Part shown: positions 36,286 through 46,791 of the stretch, in pieces
Numbering within the stretch: position 1 is the stretch's first letter
Layout: each line of letters begins with the position of its first letter
The notes under the pieces: model-generated
The model's database searches: none
Seen by the model: the letters and a program-made list of their open reading frames with translations, nothing else
Told to the model about the DNA's origin: nothing
Program-made: the position numbers and the translations under genes
Assembly: GCF_002727185.1 (NCBI RefSeq)
Contig: NZ_NIZW01000025.1
Coordinates: 37,675-101,674, forward strand
Direction: 5' to 3'
From: Rhodopirellula bahusiensis
GTDB lineage: Bacteria; Planctomycetota; Planctomycetia; Pirellulales; Pirellulaceae
DNA: 64,000 nucleotides

Positions 36286-37833
36286 TCACTTCTTTGGTTG
36301 GGTGACGCCTGGCCAGTCGTCGGTTCGGAAGGGGGTCATTGGCAGGCCCTCTTTGCTTTGCACGTTACTGATCGGGTTGTCGGCCCAAGCGTAGCGAACG
36401 GAAGCTGGTTTTTTGACCGAGTCGGCTGAGACTTCGATGGTGTCCTTGCCGACGATCTTTGCCTTCGCGTGTACGAACTTTTGATCTTCGCCCGCGATTG
36501 TGAACCCGATCAATTCGCGAACGTCGAATGTGTCCAATCCACCACCGACGTGATCGAACTTGACGATTGCTTTGTTGTCCTCGAACTTCACATCGCGATA
36601 GGTTGGGCTTCGATAAGGAATGTCGTAGCCATAATCCTTCGCGAGCGCCCATCGTGCCAATCGTTTGGCCACGTCCTGTTTGTTCTTCGGGTGAATGTCA
36701 GCCGATTCGCCCAAGTTCAAAATCACCGCTTCGCCGGTGTTCGGCAAACGCGACATGGTCATCGTTTGCGCCTCGCGAAGTTCGGCCCAATCACTGTCGG
36801 CGGGCTCTTCGACTTCCGAACGAAAGTCAGCCAATTGCACCCAGTAAAATGGGAAGTCGCCCTGTCCCCATTTGTCGCGCCAAGTTTGAATCATCAGCGG
36901 GAACAAATCACGGTACTCGTAAGCTCGTCCCGCGTTTGATTCACCCTGGTACCAAATTGAACCACGAATCGTGTAGCCGATCGTCGGCAGCAACACGCCG
37001 TTATAAATGTTGGCAGGACGATGATTGCCGGCGGAGTCATCCCGTGGTCGTCGAGGTGCGTTGCCTTTGCGACCATCGGCCACCCATTTTCGATGCTTCT
37101 CTTCCCACGATTTCAACAGCGCGTCGTAGTCGTAGTTTGCCATTCGTTTGTCCCAACCCGCCAACAAGGATTCGTACTTGTCGTCGGCTTCCAAGACATC
37201 ACGAGGAACCCAAGCTTCGGCCGCCGATCCGCCCCAGGCGTTGTCGATCAAACCAACCGGCACATCCAAGGTTTGGTGCAGTTGCCGGCCAAAGAAGTAA
37301 CCCACTGCGGAAAAGCCTTTGACGGTCTCTGGCGTCGCAGCGGCCCAATTGCCTTTGAAGTCTCGCTGGGGCTCTTGCGTCCCGACTTGAGGCACGGAGA
37401 TCAAACGGATCTCGGGGTAGTTCGCGGTCAGGGATTCCAAGTCAGCATCATTGGCACTTTGAACGGCCCAGGCCATGTTCGATTGCCCCGAGCAGATCCA
37501 GACTTCGCCAACCAGGACATCGGTGAACGTCTTGGTCTCGTCCGCCTTCACGGTCAAATCGTAGGGTCCGCCGGCAGGAAGGGCTGGGACGGAAATGTCA
37601 AACCGTCCTTCGTCGTTGGCTTTGCCTTTGGCCGCTCGATCGCCCAGTTGAACGCTGACCTCTTGGCCGGGTTTGGTCCAGCCCCAAATGTGAACGGGCT
37701 CATTTCGCTGCACGACCATCGAATCGCCAAAGATCGCCGGCATCATCAATTCCGCCTGGACGGTCGAGCCCGTCAGACAGCTCGCGATCGCGATTCCGGC
37801 AAGTAAAAACCGGGTGAAAAGGGGTGTTCTCAT
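36286..37833 (-). CDS. Sialate O-acetylesterase, exported
   Basis: 515 residues with a signal peptide (about 1-27, A-G-I-A-I-A-S-C-L-T-G-S-T-V-Q-A). The SGNH/GDSL-like catalytic blocks are clear: G-E-V-W-I-C-S-G-Q-S-N-M with the nucleophile Ser, W-Y-Q-G-E-S-N-A, and the C-terminal A-D-I-H-P-K-N-K with the catalytic Asp and His. Such enzymes remove acetyl groups from sialic acid or plant/algal polysaccharides outside the cytoplasm, fitting the glycan-degrading lifestyle of planctomycetes. The gene is single and ends in an intrinsic terminator. Confidence 0.92.
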   Translation of the reverse strand: MRTPLFTRFLLAGIAIASCLTGSTVQAELMMPAIFGDSMVVQRNEPVHIWGWTKPGQEVSVQLGDRAAKGKANDEGRFDISVPALPAGGPYDLTVKADETKTFTDVLVGEVWICSGQSNMAWAVQSANDADLESLTANYPEIRLISVPQVGTQEPQRDFKGNWAAATPETVKGFSAVGYFFGRQLHQTLDVPVGLIDNAWGGSAAEAWVPRDVLEADDKYESLLAGWDKRMANYDYDALLKSWEEKHRKWVADGRKGNAPRRPRDDSAGNHRPANIYNGVLLPTIGYTIRGSIWYQGESNAGRAYEYRDLFPLMIQTWRDKWGQGDFPFYWVQLADFRSEVEEPADSDWAELREAQTMTMSRLPNTGEAVILNLGESADIHPKNKQDVAKRLARWALAKDYGYDIPYRSPTYRDVKFEDNKAIVKFDHVGGGLDTFDVRELIGFTIAGEDQKFVHAKAKIVGKDTIEVSADSVKKPASVRYAWADNPISNVQSKEGLPMTPFRTDDWPGVTQPKK

Positions 37834-37921
37834 GGTGGGAACTTCTCCGTGGGAGGGAGGGAAGGTGGGAAAGTCTGCAGCAGCATAATCGCTTCTTCAC
37901 CCCAATTGGGCTTGGGACCGA

Positions 37922-37939
37922 TTTCACAAAAGTGTGAAA
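37922..37939. promoter_or_regulatory. Palindrome upstream of the sigma factor gene
   Basis: TTTCACA (37922-37928) and TGTGAAA (37933-37939) are perfect reverse complements across AAAG, in the spacer between the divergent esterase and sigma factor genes. The form recalls CRP-like half sites but the spacing is short; a regulator operator is plausible, not shown. Confidence 0.4.
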
Positions 37940-37993
37940 ATTCCGAGTAAAACGAAGCGTGTTGGCAACATTACCTGCTGGAGACCCAATGGT

Positions 37994-38587
37994 TTGACTC
38001 GTTCCTGCAAGGCTTTCGAAGACCTGCTTCAGCAGGCTCAACGTCCGGTGCTTGGTCATTTGATCAGGCTGACCGGATCGGTCCACGCTGCGCAGGACTT
38101 GCTGCAATCAGCGAATGTGACCGCGATGGAAAAACAAAACACGTTTGAACCGGGAACCAACTTCGTTGCCTGGTTGATCCAGATCGCCTGCAACCACCAT
38201 CGCAATCAGGCTCGCAAACTTGCCTCCTCGCGGTCTGTGGTGCTGATCGACGATCAACTCCACGAAGTCATCGAACGACGGTACCGCGAACGAGTCGAAC
38301 AACAGCGTCAGCACAACGATTGGCAACGCTTGAAGCATTGCGTGGAACAACTGCCCGACCATCAGCGTGAACTGGTCAAGCTCTTTTATTTTGATGGACA
38401 AACGTTGAACCAATTGGCCGAACACACCGGACGCAAAGCCAATGCAATCGGCCAAGCCCTTCACCGGGCTCGCCAACGTTTGATTCGCTGCGTTCAACGG
38501 AACCAAGATCCGACGGACACCGAGTCCATCGACGTCGAGCTTCTCACCGATCCTCCCCTTTCTCAACAAACAGCGGAAACCCCATGA
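37994..38587 (+). CDS. ECF sigma factor (planctomycete type)
   Basis: 197 residues if the TTG at 37994 is the start, which has GGAG ten bases before it; the frame is open to a GTG at 37934, but that lies inside a palindrome and adds an odd leader. Sigma region 2 is seen as L-G-H-L-I-R-L-T-G-S-V-H-A-A-Q-D-L-L-Q to N-H-H-R-N-Q-A-R-K, and region 4 as L-P-D-H-Q-R-E-L-V-K-L-F-Y-F-D-G-Q-T-L-N-Q-L-A. It belongs to the sigma family often found next to planctomycete cytochrome/DUF1549 genes. Its last bases overlap the ATG of the next gene (ATGA), which begins with an anti-sigma-like part. Confidence 0.85.
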   Translation: MTRSCKAFEDLLQQAQRPVLGHLIRLTGSVHAAQDLLQSANVTAMEKQNTFEPGTNFVAWLIQIACNHHRNQARKLASSRSVVLIDDQLHEVIERRYRERVEQQRQHNDWQRLKHCVEQLPDHQRELVKLFYFDGQTLNQLAEHTGRKANAIGQALHRARQRLIRCVQRNQDPTDTESIDVELLTDPPLSQQTAETP

Positions 38588-41500
38588 GTTCCCGGGAACG
38601 AATCGATCAATTGCTGACCGCTCACTCAGCAAACGAACTGACGGCCGAGGAAGCCAGCGAACTGCGCGGGATCTTGATGTCCGACAGCGATGCCTTGGAC
38701 CACTACCTTGATCTTTGTGCTTTGGACGAAGCGTTGGTTTCGCAAAATGCGTTCGCAACGCCAATCACACGTTCGCCAATCGCATCCCAACACTCGAGCA
38801 TGCGTCCGTTCCTCGCCTGGTGTGCCGCCGCCTGCGCATTGGTCGTTTTCAACATGCTTTGGTTGCAGAACTGGACTGCATCGAACCGCTCACCTGTGGC
38901 GATGGTGGATGAAATCGTGACCTCATCCCCTGAGGTCGATCGAACGACGACCCAGACCACCAATCACTCCGACGGCGGGCGTTCCTCCGACCGACGTACC
39001 CCCAATCCTTGGAAGGTCATCAATTCCTCTGGTTCGATGAACCATCCCGCGTTGACCGCCGTGTCGATTCCTGAATTCGAATCCGTTGCCGATCGCAAAC
39101 TGAAATTCAATCGCGATATTCGTCCGATTCTTTCGGAAACCTGCTTTCACTGTCACGGTCCCGATGAACATGGTCGTCGAGCAGACTTGCGACTGGACAC
39201 ACTGGAAGGCGCCACGGCAGATCTCGGCGGCTACCAACCCATCGTGCCCGGCGACCTGGAAGACAGTGAAGCCTGGAAACGAATCATCAGCGAAGATCCC
39301 GACATGCTGATGCCACCACCGGAATCCCACCTGGTTTTGACGCAGGAACAAAAGACGTTGCTCCAGCGCTGGATTGAAGAAGGCGCCGCATACGAAGGCC
39401 ACTGGGCGTTCATTCCACCGACCATGCCCGAAATCCCAACGGTTGATTTCACCGAGGAAGATTCCACCCAAAATTGGGCTCGCAATGAAATTGATTTCTT
39501 CGTGGCCCAGCGCTTGGCCGAAGCCGGTTTGGCACCCTCACCGGAGGCCGACGCGAAAACGTTGATCCGTCGACTGAGCTTTGACTTGATCGGTTTGCCG
39601 CCCACCCCCGAAGAAGTCAACGCATTCGTCCGCGACTACCAATTGCACGGTGAAACCGCTTACCAAGAAACGATCACCCGGTTGTTGAGCTCGCCACATC
39701 ACGGCGAGCGAATGGCACTCCCGTGGCTCGATCAAGCTCGCTACGCCGACACAAACGGTTATTCGATCGACGGCGGTCGTCACATGTGGCTGTGGCGTGA
39801 CTGGGTAATCCAGGCCTACAACGACAACATGCCATTCGATCAGTTTTTGACGGAACAACTCGCGGGTGATTTGCTTCCCAATCCAACCGAGTCGCAACTG
39901 ATTGCGACAGGATTCAATCGCAACCACATGATCACACACGAAGGCGGCACGATCCCCGAGGAAAACCTCACCAACTATGTCGCTGATCGGGTGAAAACAA
40001 CCAGTGAAGTATTCCTGGGTTTGACGATGGGTTGTGCCCAATGCCATGACCACAAATACGACCCCATCTCGCAACGCGAATACTATCAGTTTTTCGCGTT
40101 CTTCAACGAATTGCAAGACAACGGGTTAGACGGAAATTCGGGTCGCAATGCGTCTCCAAACGTCATGGCCAAAACGGTGCTGCAAACTGACGAGTTGCCG
40201 CAACTCGAATCAGAACTGGAGCAACTACGTGCGCAACTGGCGGAAACCACGGAAGGTTTGGAAGCTTGGTTGGAATCGCAACGACAGGAAGAAGCATCAC
40301 GCGGTGACCAGTTTCGGTATGTGCCGATCGAACTGCTGGATGTTTCCTCGCCCAACCTTCGCGGTGCGATGGAGTTTGATGCAAACGGCACGGTGAAGCT
40401 CGCTCAACCCAGCGGCGGATTGAGTGGGATGAGTCACTCGCTGCGGTTGTCGGCGGATAAGCTGTCCGATGGATCACCGATCACGGGCCTTCGTGTCTCC
40501 TTTCACCCGCGACCCGGTCCAGCCAAACCCGCACAAGAAGCAAACAAAGAAGACGCGGCCAAGCCGACCGAACCACCGATGGTCCTCACGCCCTTTGACG
40601 AGGGGGTCCCCAAGGTCACCACCGTGTTGATCTCGGCAACGGAACAACCGGCGGACCAAGTTGATTACCACCGTCAGCTCTCATTCCACAAAGTCACCGC
40701 GAGCACTCAAGCTGAAGGACACGCAGCGGAATCAATCCGGGACGAAAGCAATGAACGTTGGTGGCAACCTGCCACCGGCCAATCAGAACAACATCTCACA
40801 GTGACTTTCGATCAACCGATCGATCCTCAGACGACACCGTACCTGAGCGTGCTGTTGGTCTTTGGCCAAGGGAAATCACTTCCGTACGAATGGCAAATCC
40901 AACCGTTCACCGGCAATGACACCGACAGTCTCTGGAGTGATTCGCTGGTCGATGCCATTCAAACTCCGTCCGACGAATGGGACGACACCACACGACAAAC
41001 GGTCCTCAAAAAGTTTCGTCAAACGAGCGATCAGCTCCAACCGTTGCGAACCCGGATCAGCAACCTCGAAGAACGTCGTGATGTGTTGACCGGAACTTTC
41101 TCGACCATGGTGATGAACACCGCCAAGAAACCTCGCGAAACGTTTGTGCTCGACCGAGGCCAATACGATTCGCCCACGGATCGGGTCACTCCAACGACAC
41201 CCAGGGTGCTACCTGGACTTGCCGATGAAAATGACAAAGCGGACCGATTGGACTTGGCTCGTTGGCTGACAAGTCCCGATCACCCACTCACCTCTCGCGT
41301 CGCGGTCAATCGTCTGTGGTCGCTGTTCTTCGGCACGGGGTTGGTCGCGACCTCGGCGGACTTTGGATCGCAAGGCGAATACCCCAGTCACCCGGAATTG
41401 CTGGACTATCTCGCGACACACTTCTTTGAGATTGGCTGGAACCAACAACAGTTGATTCGCGAAATGGTCAGCAGTGCGACCTATCGTCAACAATCTTCTG

Positions 41501-42216
41501 CCACACCGCAACAGATCGAACTCGATCCGAAGAATCGGTTGCTCGCACGCGGGCCTCGGTTCCGTTTGCCCGCCGAATTCATTCGCGATCAAGCTCTCGC
41601 GGTCAGCGACTTGTTGGTGCCTCGTGTTGGCGGACCAAGTCTGCAACCTTACCAACCACCGGCACTTTGGAAAGAAGTCAGCCACTTCGGCAGCACGCCC
41701 GCGACCAAACAAGTCTTCGTGCAAGACCACGGTGAGAAGCTGTATCGACGCAGCCTCTACACGTTTGTCAAACGAACCAGCCCGCATCCGGCGATGGCCG
41801 CCTTCGATGCACCCAGCCGTGAACTGTGCACGATGGATCGCGGCGTGACGAACACGCCCATCCAAGCACTCGTGACCCTGAACGATCCACAGTTCGCCGA
41901 AGCCGCTCGGGTCTTGGCCGAACGCTTGCTGAGCGAATCAGCATCAACGGACACGTCGGTCACAGACGCCCGACGCATCGATCAAGCTTTCACCCGAGTC
42001 GTCGGTCGATCCCCCAACGACGAAGAACGTGACGCTGTGTTGTCACTGTTGCAAAGCGAACGCGAACGATTTGCTCAATCGCCCGAGGACGCTTTGGCTG
42101 CGGTCTCGGTCGGCGAATCACCTCGCTTGGAAACACTCGATCCCGCTGAACATGCGGCCTGGATGCAAATCGCCACGCTGCTGCTGAACCTGAGCGAAAC
42201 ACTGACTCGACTTTGA
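38584..42216 (+). CDS. Anti-sigma-like N-terminus fused to cytochrome PSCyt1-DUF1549-DUF1553
   Basis: 1210 residues. Residues 1-75 are helical and cytoplasmic ([20 protein letters not shown]), like FecR-type or zinc-less anti-sigma starts, followed by one membrane segment (about 77-96). From about 175 comes a planctomycete cytochrome C domain with C-F-H-C-H at about 187-191 and [17 protein letters not shown]1549 follows (with a second C-x-x-C-H, C-A-Q-C-H, near 484) and then DUF1553 ([13 protein letters not shown]). The layout suggests a membrane protein that senses outside and holds the sigma factor inside. The sigma gene overlaps it by four bases. The role of the haem part is unknown. Confidence 0.85.
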   Translation: MSSRERIDQLLTAHSANELTAEEASELRGILMSDSDALDHYLDLCALDEALVSQNAFATPITRSPIASQHSSMRPFLAWCAAACALVVFNMLWLQNWTASNRSPVAMVDEIVTSSPEVDRTTTQTTNHSDGGRSSDRRTPNPWKVINSSGSMNHPALTAVSIPEFESVADRKLKFNRDIRPILSETCFHCHGPDEHGRRADLRLDTLEGATADLGGYQPIVPGDLEDSEAWKRIISEDPDMLMPPPESHLVLTQEQKTLLQRWIEEGAAYEGHWAFIPPTMPEIPTVDFTEEDSTQNWARNEIDFFVAQRLAEAGLAPSPEADAKTLIRRLSFDLIGLPPTPEEVNAFVRDYQLHGETAYQETITRLLSSPHHGERMALPWLDQARYADTNGYSIDGGRHMWLWRDWVIQAYNDNMPFDQFLTEQLAGDLLPNPTESQLIATGFNRNHMITHEGGTIPEENLTNYVADRVKTTSEVFLGLTMGCAQCHDHKYDPISQREYYQFFAFFNELQDNGLDGNSGRNASPNVMAKTVLQTDELPQLESELEQLRAQLAETTEGLEAWLESQRQEEASRGDQFRYVPIELLDVSSPNLRGAMEFDANGTVKLAQPSGGLSGMSHSLRLSADKLSDGSPITGLRVSFHPRPGPAKPAQEANKEDAAKPTEPPMVLTPFDEGVPKVTTVLISATEQPADQVDYHRQLSFHKVTASTQAEGHAAESIRDESNERWWQPATGQSEQHLTVTFDQPIDPQTTPYLSVLLVFGQGKSLPYEWQIQPFTGNDTDSLWSDSLVDAIQTPSDEWDDTTRQTVLKKFRQTSDQLQPLRTRISNLEERRDVLTGTFSTMVMNTAKKPRETFVLDRGQYDSPTDRVTPTTPRVLPGLADENDKADRLDLARWLTSPDHPLTSRVAVNRLWSLFFGTGLVATSADFGSQGEYPSHPELLDYLATHFFEIGWNQQQLIREMVSSATYRQQSSATPQQIELDPKNRLLARGPRFRLPAEFIRDQALAVSDLLVPRVGGPSLQPYQPPALWKEVSHFGSTPATKQVFVQDHGEKLYRRSLYTFVKRTSPHPAMAAFDAPSRELCTMDRGVTNTPIQALVTLNDPQFAEAARVLAERLLSESASTDTSVTDARRIDQAFTRVVGRSPNDEERDAVLSLLQSERERFAQSPEDALAAVSVGESPRLETLDPAEHAAWMQIATLLLNLSETLTRL

Positions 42217-42282
42217 GCAGCCTGTTCCGCAACCCTTCCCCATCATCGATCCGACGCACGCCACCTCGAAACGCAACTTCCT

Positions 42283-43773
42283 ATGAACCAATCATTGATT
42301 CACGAACTTGGATTGCGACAATCGCAAATGATGACTCGCCGGTCGCTGTTCGGCAGCTCCGCCGCGGGTCTTGGTGCGATGGCACTGGGCAAGCTGTTGG
42401 CATCCGAAGCCAACCCTCACGCGGCTGCCTCTGGCGATCCGATCCAAGCGAATCTGGCCTCGGGATTGCCACACTTTGCCCCCAAAGCCAAGCGGGTCAT
42501 CTACCTGTTTCAGTCCGGCGGACCAAGTCACATCGACCTGTTTGATCACAAGGATGAACTGGAACAACTGCACGGCACGGACCTGCCCGATTCGGTTCGC
42601 GGAGGACAACGACTGACCGGCATGACGTCGCGCCAGAGTCAATTTCCGGTCGTCAAACCTTTGTGGGGCGGCAAACGTTGTGGCCAGCATGGAACGTGGG
42701 TTGGCAATTTGTTGCCGCACTTGCAAGAGATCACCGACGACATCTCGATCGTGCGTTCGATGTGGACCGAAGCGATCAACCACGACCCGGCGGTGACCTA
42801 CATCAACACGGGCTCTCAACAAATGGGGCACGCGTCGATGGGAGCTTGGCTGAGCTATGGGTTGGGATCCGAAAATGAAGACTTCCCCGCCTACATGGTC
42901 TTGCTCAGCCAAGGCAGCGGGAAGAATCCCGGCCAGCCCCTGTTTTCGCGGTTGTGGGGCAGCGGATATCTGCCGTCTAGCCATCAAGGCGTGATGCTGC
43001 GTCCGGGAGCCAACCCGGTGCTGTATCTCAAGAACCCCGATGGCGTTTCGCGAGACTCACGTCGAGAACTCTTGAACACGCTGGGACGGATGAACCAAAT
43101 GCACTCGGAAGCCACGGGCGATCCGGAAACGCTGGCCCGTATCGAGGCCTATGAGATGGCTTATCGCATGCAGACGTCCGTGCCTGAACTGACCGATGTT
43201 TCCGACGAACCTGAATCCACGTTTGAACTGTACGGGGAAGACGCCCGGCGTCCCGGTTCATACGCCGCGAATTGTTTGCAGGCTCGACGCATGGCCGAAC
43301 GCGGCGTGCGTTTCATTCAACTGTTCCATCGTGGATGGGATCAACACATCTCGATTCGCAATCAGTTGCCACGTCAATGCAAGGATGTCGATCAAGCTTC
43401 CGCCGCGTTGGTCCAAGACCTCAAACGATTGGGAATGCTCGATGACACCTTGGTGATTTGGGGCGGTGAATTTGGCCGCACCGTTTACAGCCAAGGACAA
43501 CTGGAAAACCCCAGTTCCGGTCGCGATCACCACGGGCGTTGCTTCACCACTTGGATGGCTGGCGGCGGCGTGAAAGCTGGTTTTGACTACGGCACGACGG
43601 ATGAATTTTCCTACAACATCGTTGAAAACCCAGTCCATATCCGTGACCTCAATGCAACCGTGCTGAATCTTCTGGGAATCGATCACGAACGGTTCACGTT
43701 CAAATTCCGGGGCCTCAGTCAACGACTCACGGGCGTCGAGGAAGCTCACGTCATTCGAGATCTCATTGCGTGA
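42283..43773 (+). CDS. DUF1501 protein, Tat-exported
   Basis: 496 residues. A twin-arginine signal ([14 protein letters not shown]) near residue 16-30 predicts Tat export. The body matches DUF1501, relatives of alkaline phosphatase/sulfatase-fold proteins, with [13 protein letters not shown] and W-G-G-E-F-G-R-T and R-D-H-H-G-R-C-F-T as the metal-site-like stretches. DUF1501 proteins almost always follow a DUF1549/DUF1553 gene, as here (66 bases later), and the two probably act together outside the cytoplasm. It overlaps the convergent ligase-like gene by 11 bases. Confidence 0.9.
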   Translation: MNQSLIHELGLRQSQMMTRRSLFGSSAAGLGAMALGKLLASEANPHAAASGDPIQANLASGLPHFAPKAKRVIYLFQSGGPSHIDLFDHKDELEQLHGTDLPDSVRGGQRLTGMTSRQSQFPVVKPLWGGKRCGQHGTWVGNLLPHLQEITDDISIVRSMWTEAINHDPAVTYINTGSQQMGHASMGAWLSYGLGSENEDFPAYMVLLSQGSGKNPGQPLFSRLWGSGYLPSSHQGVMLRPGANPVLYLKNPDGVSRDSRRELLNTLGRMNQMHSEATGDPETLARIEAYEMAYRMQTSVPELTDVSDEPESTFELYGEDARRPGSYAANCLQARRMAERGVRFIQLFHRGWDQHISIRNQLPRQCKDVDQASAALVQDLKRLGMLDDTLVIWGGEFGRTVYSQGQLENPSSGRDHHGRCFTTWMAGGGVKAGFDYGTTDEFSYNIVENPVHIRDLNATVLNLLGIDHERFTFKFRGLSQRLTGVEEAHVIRDLIA

Positions 43774-45133
43774 GATCACCAACCAATTGCTCTTCCGATT
43801 TCGACATCTCAACCGACGCGGCGAGCAGCACCAACAACCACAACAGCGTCGAAGCAAACGGGAATGTTTCGAACGCGGTGTCTTCGAACAAACCTGAAAC
43901 ACAAATGTATGCGGCGATCCCGCGAAACATTGGATCGACCACCGTGAAGGCGTGATAAACCGTCCACGCGATCAGCACCGCGACACAAATTCCGGCAAAG
44001 ATGCCCGCTGAAAAAAGTGCGTGCAGCAACAAGTTGTGCGTGTGATGCGAGAAATCTTCCAACAACAATGGCGCGCTGTTCAATCCCCATCCGGTCAACG
44101 GTCGTTGAGCGATGTAGCGAATCGCCTCCGCCCAAATCTCCGTTCGCCCAGTTACCGACGTCAGTTCCTCCACATCGCCAGTCTTGGTACCAACAGCGAC
44201 CACGCGACTGCTGACATCGGAACCTTCCGACAACAAGCCAATCGTCAGCATCAACAAACAGACACCCATCACCCCGCACAAACCAAGAGCCAACCCACGG
44301 CGGTTGGTTAGGCGATCCATCATCACGGCCAAGACCGATGCGGCACACGAAACGAGCGCAGTCCGACTCATCGATTCGAATATTGTGGCGGAGGAAATGA
44401 CGAATACGAATCCCATCGTTGCGATCATGGTTGGGGTGAGGGGACGGGTTCTTGTTCGCCAAAGCCCCAAACAAACCAGGATCGCCAAGGCACCGATGCG
44501 ACCGAGCGAGTTGGGGTGTGCCGTGCTGCCCATTCGTTCGATGATCAGTGTCTGCCCAAGTTCTTCTTGATAGACCGCCGTCTCACCGCCACCCAGATAC
44601 AAACACCACGCCGCGATCAGGTGCAGCACCAACCCGACAAGCACACACTGCAGCGACTGTCGCAAAGATATGAACTGCAACGTGACCGCAATGAAAACGA
44701 TGTAGAGGCAACTGATCATCGCCGCAGCGCGAGACACCGTTGCCGCAGGGCCATACGCCGCCGCGCTGGTCACCAAAAAGACGCCACCTAGCGCCACCAA
44801 AATCCAACCTGGAAATTTCGCCAGACGCTGACGGACCGGTGGGCACAACATCCAACCGAGCACTGCAACGAACCCGACCGCTCCGGACAGAAGCAGTTTC
44901 ATCGCCACTTCCATCGTCAAACCTGCACCCGCCGATCCAGCGGGTGTTGAGTCGGATTGGTCCAGCGGATTTAGCGCGGCCGCGAGCATCAACAGCAGCG
45001 GGCACGCTAGCGCAAACGAGCCTTCCAAAACACCGTGTTCTGAGTTCGGTGATGGCGTTAGCGGTTCCACGTGTTCGTCGAAATCTTGGTCAGTGGGTTC
45101 TTCCAAGAGCGACGTTTCTGCCGGGGGGGACAT
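43763..45133 (-). CDS. O-antigen ligase / Wzy-like membrane protein
   Basis: 456 residues with about eleven hydrophobic helices and a larger external loop around residues 300-370 ([26 protein letters not shown]), which is the typical Wzy_C region with G-R and W-G motifs. The H-T-H-N-L-L-L-H stretch afterwards fits the ligase family. These proteins join polysaccharide or O-antigen units outside the inner membrane. A signal of acceptor or donor is not visible, and no glycosyltransferase cluster lies beside it. Confidence 0.82.
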   Translation of the reverse strand: MSPPAETSLLEEPTDQDFDEHVEPLTPSPNSEHGVLEGSFALACPLLLMLAAALNPLDQSDSTPAGSAGAGLTMEVAMKLLLSGAVGFVAVLGWMLCPPVRQRLAKFPGWILVALGGVFLVTSAAAYGPAATVSRAAAMISCLYIVFIAVTLQFISLRQSLQCVLVGLVLHLIAAWCLYLGGGETAVYQEELGQTLIIERMGSTAHPNSLGRIGALAILVCLGLWRTRTRPLTPTMIATMGFVFVISSATIFESMSRTALVSCAASVLAVMMDRLTNRRGLALGLCGVMGVCLLMLTIGLLSEGSDVSSRVVAVGTKTGDVEELTSVTGRTEIWAEAIRYIAQRPLTGWGLNSAPLLLEDFSHHTHNLLLHALFSAGIFAGICVAVLIAWTVYHAFTVVDPMFRGIAAYICVSGLFEDTAFETFPFASTLLWLLVLLAASVEMSKSEEQLVGDLTQ

Positions 45134-45213
45134 GATCTCACTCTAGTTCGCCCTGCGACGATTGCCACGATCGAAAGATGACGCGATCGAATGTCGACCA
45201 TGGATTTTTCTCT

Positions 45214-45219
45214 TACAAT
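45214..45219 (+). promoter_or_regulatory. Probable -10 element before the ArsR gene
   Basis: TACAAT lies seven bases before the ATG at 45226, so a transcript from it would be leaderless or nearly so. No clear -35 element was seen at the usual distance. Confidence 0.35.
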
Positions 45220-45225
45220 TCGGCC

Positions 45226-45555
45226 ATGACCACTCCACCATCCGAACCGAATGAGTCGCAGTGTGCGGGCTACTTGAAGGCACTTGGCGACCCTCTGCGT
45301 CTGCAAATCGTGCGTGCTTTGCAGAGCGGCCCGCTGAGTGTTTCTGACCTGGCCATTTTGGTGGAACAAGAAATCGGCACCGTCTCGCACCACTTGCGAG
45401 TCCTCTTTCACGCCGATTTGGTGCAGACCCAGCGGGAAGGGAAGTTCATCTATTACTCGCTGAAAGAAGGCATGCTGCCCAGTCGTGGCAAGTCGAAGCA
45501 AACCGCGTTGAACCTCGGTTGCTGCAAACTCGACATGGGCCCGATGATTGACTGA
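45226..45555 (+). CDS. ArsR-family winged-helix regulator
   Basis: 109 residues from the ATG at 45226; an open frame from 45178 adds 16 unlikely residues. The ArsR helix-turn-helix is clear (L-G-D-P-L-R-L-Q-I-V-R-A-L, then L-S-V-S-D-L-A-I-L-V-E-Q-E-I-G-T-V-S-H-H-L-R-V-L). Cys13 and the C-terminal Cys99-Cys100 with Asp/Met nearby (G-C-C-K-L-D-M) could bind a metal. It lies 93 bases before a COG0523 metal GTPase gene on the same strand, suggesting it controls metal homeostasis; which metal is not known. Confidence 0.88.
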   Translation: MTTPPSEPNESQCAGYLKALGDPLRLQIVRALQSGPLSVSDLAILVEQEIGTVSHHLRVLFHADLVQTQREGKFIYYSLKEGMLPSRGKSKQTALNLGCCKLDMGPMID

Positions 45556-45648
45556 CGTTCTAACGATCGTCAGAATGTCGGATTCACGTTTTCGCGATCG
45601 ACTGCCGCGTTTGGTCGGTTCCCAACATCAAAACCATGAGACTCACCG

Positions 45649-46755
45649 ATGCCCCAGCCCATTGAATTCATCATGATCGGCGGTTTTTTGGGAGCCGGCA
45701 AAACCACGCTCATCGCTCGCTTGGCGAAACAACTGCAATCCGAAGGCAAACACGTTTGCATCGTAACAAACGATCAAGCCGCCGGTTTGGTCGACACGCA
45801 GTTGCTGAAGAGCCAAGGGTTGGAAGTCAACGAAGTCGCAGGGTCCTGTTTCTGTTGCAACTTCGATGGTTTGACCGACGCCATGGAAGAATTTGAGAAT
45901 CGCCAACGTCCCGACGTCGTTCTCGCGGAACCAGTTGGAAGCTGCACCGACTTGATTGCGACCATCGCGGTTCCGATGATGGAACGTCTTGGCGGAAAGT
46001 TTGTGCATCGTCCCTATGCCGTGGTTTTAAAACCCAATCATGGAAAGAAGATTCTGTCGGGCGTCGGTGGAGGATTTTCCGAGAAAGCCGAATACATCTT
46101 TCGCAAGCAACTTGAAGAGTCCGAAATCATCCTGCTCAATCGCATCGATGAATTGTCCGACGAAGACGTGCAAGCGCTCAAGGAACAGTTGAACGAGCAG
46201 TACCCAGGTCGCAAAGTCATCCCGTTGTCGGCCAAGACCGGCGAGAATTTGGATGTGCTGTACCAAGCCTTCCAAGGCGACGCGGCTCCTCGCGAATCGA
46301 TGATGGAAGTGGACTACGACGTCTATGCCGATGGTGAAGCAGAACTCGGTTGGCTCAATGCAACGGTGAATTTTCGGAGCGAAGATTCGTTTGCACTCGA
46401 TGACCTCAGCGTGGGATTGGTTGATGAACTGCGACAACGTTTGTTGGCCCTGGGTGCTGAACCGGGACACTTGAAAGTTCTCTGCAGCGACAACGAGGCG
46501 GACGATCAACCGGTCAGCGTTGCCAACTTGATTGACAGTGATTCGCAAACCGTTTTGTCGATTGCATCCGAAACCAACTCACGCTCCGCCAACGCAATCA
46601 TCAACGCTCGGGTTCGGTTGGCGCCAGAATCATTGACCGAAGAAGTCCAACAGGTTGTCCAGTCGGTGGCGGCTCGTTTGAACGCTGAGACCGAAACGAC
46701 CCAGCTCGACAGTTTCCGTCCCGGTCGTCCGGAACCGACCTACCGCAGCGTTTAA
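45649..46755 (+). CDS. COG0523 (CobW/G3E) metal GTPase
   Basis: 368 residues. Walker A G-G-F-L-G-A-G-K-T-T at 11-20, followed by the metal-binding C-F-C-C at 67-70 (C-x-C-C of the family) and N-R-I-D-E in place of the usual N-K-x-D GTP specificity motif. C-terminally the CobW_C-like part is divergent and lacks a His-rich tail. G3E proteins load or insert metals such as zinc or cobalt into enzymes using GTP. The ArsR-type regulator just upstream makes a metal-responsive unit likely. Confidence 0.9.
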   Translation: MPQPIEFIMIGGFLGAGKTTLIARLAKQLQSEGKHVCIVTNDQAAGLVDTQLLKSQGLEVNEVAGSCFCCNFDGLTDAMEEFENRQRPDVVLAEPVGSCTDLIATIAVPMMERLGGKFVHRPYAVVLKPNHGKKILSGVGGGFSEKAEYIFRKQLEESEIILLNRIDELSDEDVQALKEQLNEQYPGRKVIPLSAKTGENLDVLYQAFQGDAAPRESMMEVDYDVYADGEAELGWLNATVNFRSEDSFALDDLSVGLVDELRQRLLALGAEPGHLKVLCSDNEADDQPVSVANLIDSDSQTVLSIASETNSRSANAIINARVRLAPESLTEEVQQVVQSVAARLNAETETTQLDSFRPGRPEPTYRSV

Positions 46756-46791
46756 GAACGCGGAAGCGGGTCCCGAATTCATCGTTGCCAT

